A stretch of 5,742 nt of DNA from Bacillota bacterium (GTDB lineage: Bacteria; Bacillota; Clostridia; Christensenellales; CAG-138), in assembly GCA_023458615.1 (NCBI GenBank), contig JAEWYV010000061.1, forward strand, positions 1 to 5,742, read 5' to 3'. Made by a program: the position numbers and the translations under genes. Under the pieces are notes generated by a model. The model worked only from the letters and a program-made list of their open reading frames with translations. It ran no database searches and was not told where the DNA came from. How positions within the stretch are numbered: the stretch's first letter is position 1; the number at the start of each line of letters is the position of its first letter. Positions 4,599 to 5,742 of this stretch are shown one piece after another.

Positions 4599-5742
4599 AT
4601 GATACGGATGAACGTAACAAGTGAACGGCACGTAAACGGTGGACCGGGCGAGTTTATACTTGCAAAAGCGGAAGAAGCGTTGCCCTCTCTTTTGGAATCC
4701 CATCGCGGACGCATTCAGCTCATCTATCTTGACCCCCCCTTTGGCACGGGCGATATCTTTCATATGAAGGTTGGCTCGGGAAAACGCCAGCTCAACCTGC
4801 CCGTCTATGCGGACAACATGGACGAGGGCGCGTATTTGAGCTGGATGCGCGTTATTTTATCCGGCGCAAGGGAGTTGCTCTGTGAGTCGGGATCGCTCTA
4901 CCTGCATATTGACTATCGCATGAGCGCGAAACTCAGGCTCCTGCTCGACGACATCTTCGGCGCACAAAACTTCATGAACGAAATCGTCTGGTGCTACAAG
5001 TCCGGCGGACGCAGTACGCGGTATTACCCGCGCAAGCACGACACAATACTGTTCTACCGTAAGAGCGCAAAGGTCTATTTCAATATTCAAGCGGTCGGCA
5101 GCCCGCGCGGGCCGGAGAAGCGCAATCATATGAAGCGCTTTATCGATGAAAACGGGCGTATCTGCTTCACCATCCGCTCTGCCGGAAAGATCTATACCTA
5201 CTATGAAGATACGCTGATGTATCCCAGCGATGTTTGGGACGATATTGAGCACCTGCAGCAAAAGGACACGGAGCGCGTAGGCTATGCCACACAAAAGCCG
5301 GAGGCACTGCTCAACCGCGTCATCCTCGCCTCTTCCAAGCCCGGCGATCTGGTCTGCGACTTCTTCTCCGGTAGCGGGACGACCGCGGCGGCGGCAAGTA
5401 AGCTCGGCAGGCGCTTTCTGGTTCTGGATGCTTCTCCGCTGTCGCTCTATACGCTCCGCGCACGCCAGCTCAAGGCTTCCAGCACACATTCCATGCTGGA
5501 AGGTGATCAAGAATTCGTTCTGCGCTATCCGGCAGATGATGCAATCGTTTCGGCGCAGTCTCGCTTGGTTCAAGAGCGAGGAAAGAAAGTTTTGCTATTA
5601 GAAAAAGCGGACTTTGAATCAGCATATCCTCTCGTATATGCCGCGGTCGGTTCAATCGAAAACACCTGCTTTTTGCCAGTTGCCACCGATTGCCGGCCCA
5701 AACTGCCGCTACGGATCCCCGTAGATGGCGTGGAATGCCCTG
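4599..5742 (+). CDS. Site-specific DNA methyltransferase, beta-class, Mod-like (cut by window edge)
   Basis: This S-adenosylmethionine-dependent enzyme probably methylates adenine N6, although cytosine N4 cannot be excluded. The 381 visible codons are open to the edge. Catalytic motif IV, LIYLDPPFGTG (41-51), comes first. A target-recognition-like stretch follows, including KHDTILFYRKS (147-156). Near the end of the core are YATQKPEALLNRVI (229-242) and the SAM-binding motif I, DFFSGSGTT (254-262), then LGRRFLVLDAS. Motif IV before motif I is the beta-class order of type III Mod subunits and many orphan methyltransferases. Beyond residue 290 there is a further stretch of 90 residues or more that I do not recognise. 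ATG 4599 is preceded by GGGAGGG, 4 nt from the start codon. No restriction gene is visible in the window; one could lie to the right. Confidence 0.9.
   Translation, partial: MIRMNVTSERHVNGGPGEFILAKAEEALPSLLESHRGRIQLIYLDPPFGTGDIFHMKVGSGKRQLNLPVYADNMDEGAYLSWMRVILSGARELLCESGSLYLHIDYRMSAKLRLLLDDIFGAQNFMNEIVWCYKSGGRSTRYYPRKHDTILFYRKSAKVYFNIQAVGSPRGPEKRNHMKRFIDENGRICFTIRSAGKIYTYYEDTLMYPSDVWDDIEHLQQKDTERVGYATQKPEALLNRVILASSKPGDLVCDFFSGSGTTAAAASKLGRRFLVLDASPLSLYTLRARQLKASSTHSMLEGDQEFVLRYPADDAIVSAQSRLVQERGKKVLLLEKADFESAYPLVYAAVGSIENTCFLPVATDCRPKLPLRIPVDGVECP

Noticed and set aside
4857..5573. 238-codon minus-strand open frame opposite the methyltransferase
   Set aside because: It lies entirely antisense to clear methyltransferase motifs, has no recognisable domain, and looks like a shadow caused by GC-biased codon use.
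1..5742. CRISPR arrays, tRNA or rRNA genes, insertion sequences, phage genes
   Set aside because: No regularly spaced repeats, RNA-gene signatures, transposase or integrase motifs, or terminal repeats were found on either strand.

Overview
The window looks like a chromosomal segment from a Gram-positive member of the Bacillota, most likely class Clostridia. The evidence is the gene order asp23 - amaP - DUF2273 - nusB - TsaD-like (M22) - xseA, strong GGAGG ribosome binding sites, and a canonical sigma-A promoter. Base composition is moderately GC-rich by eye. No more precise taxon can be justified from the sequence alone.

Layout. Positions 1-3431 hold a six-gene minus-strand operon, read right to left. 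It encodes an Asp23/Gls24 envelope-stress protein, the membrane anchor AmaP, a two-helix DUF2273 membrane protein, the antitermination factor NusB, a TsaD/Kae1-like (M22) protein of unknown role, and the large subunit of exodeoxyribonuclease VII, which runs off the left edge. From amaP to xseA the genes are packed with gaps of 10 nt or less, and nusB and the TsaD-like gene overlap by 4 nt. The only real gap inside the operon is 147 nt between asp23 and amaP, and it contains a perfect 9-bp hairpin. A near-consensus promoter lies directly in front of asp23.

Positions 3432-3887 are a 456-nt divergent intergenic region rich in regulatory-looking structure. It has a second promoter pair facing both ways, a 20-nt inverted repeat, tandem TTGTATA boxes with a TGTATACA palindrome, a Rho-independent-type hairpin with a T-tract, and a GC-only hairpin beside the gntR start.

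Positions 3888-5742 are read on the plus strand. A GntR/FadR-type (FCD) regulator comes first, followed by a beta-class, Mod-like DNA methyltransferase cut by the right edge. A terminator-like hairpin overlaps the gntR stop codon, and a competing pairing could mask the methyltransferase ribosome binding site.

Functionally, the minus operon combines cell-envelope homeostasis (Asp23 held at the membrane by AmaP) with housekeeping genes for transcription and DNA repair. The plus-strand pair is an accessory regulator plus an apparently orphan methyltransferase. I found no CRISPR array, tRNA, rRNA, insertion sequence or integrase. No wholly new system is evident. The best leads are the divergent TsaD paralog and the leader or attenuator-like structures around gntR and the methyltransferase.
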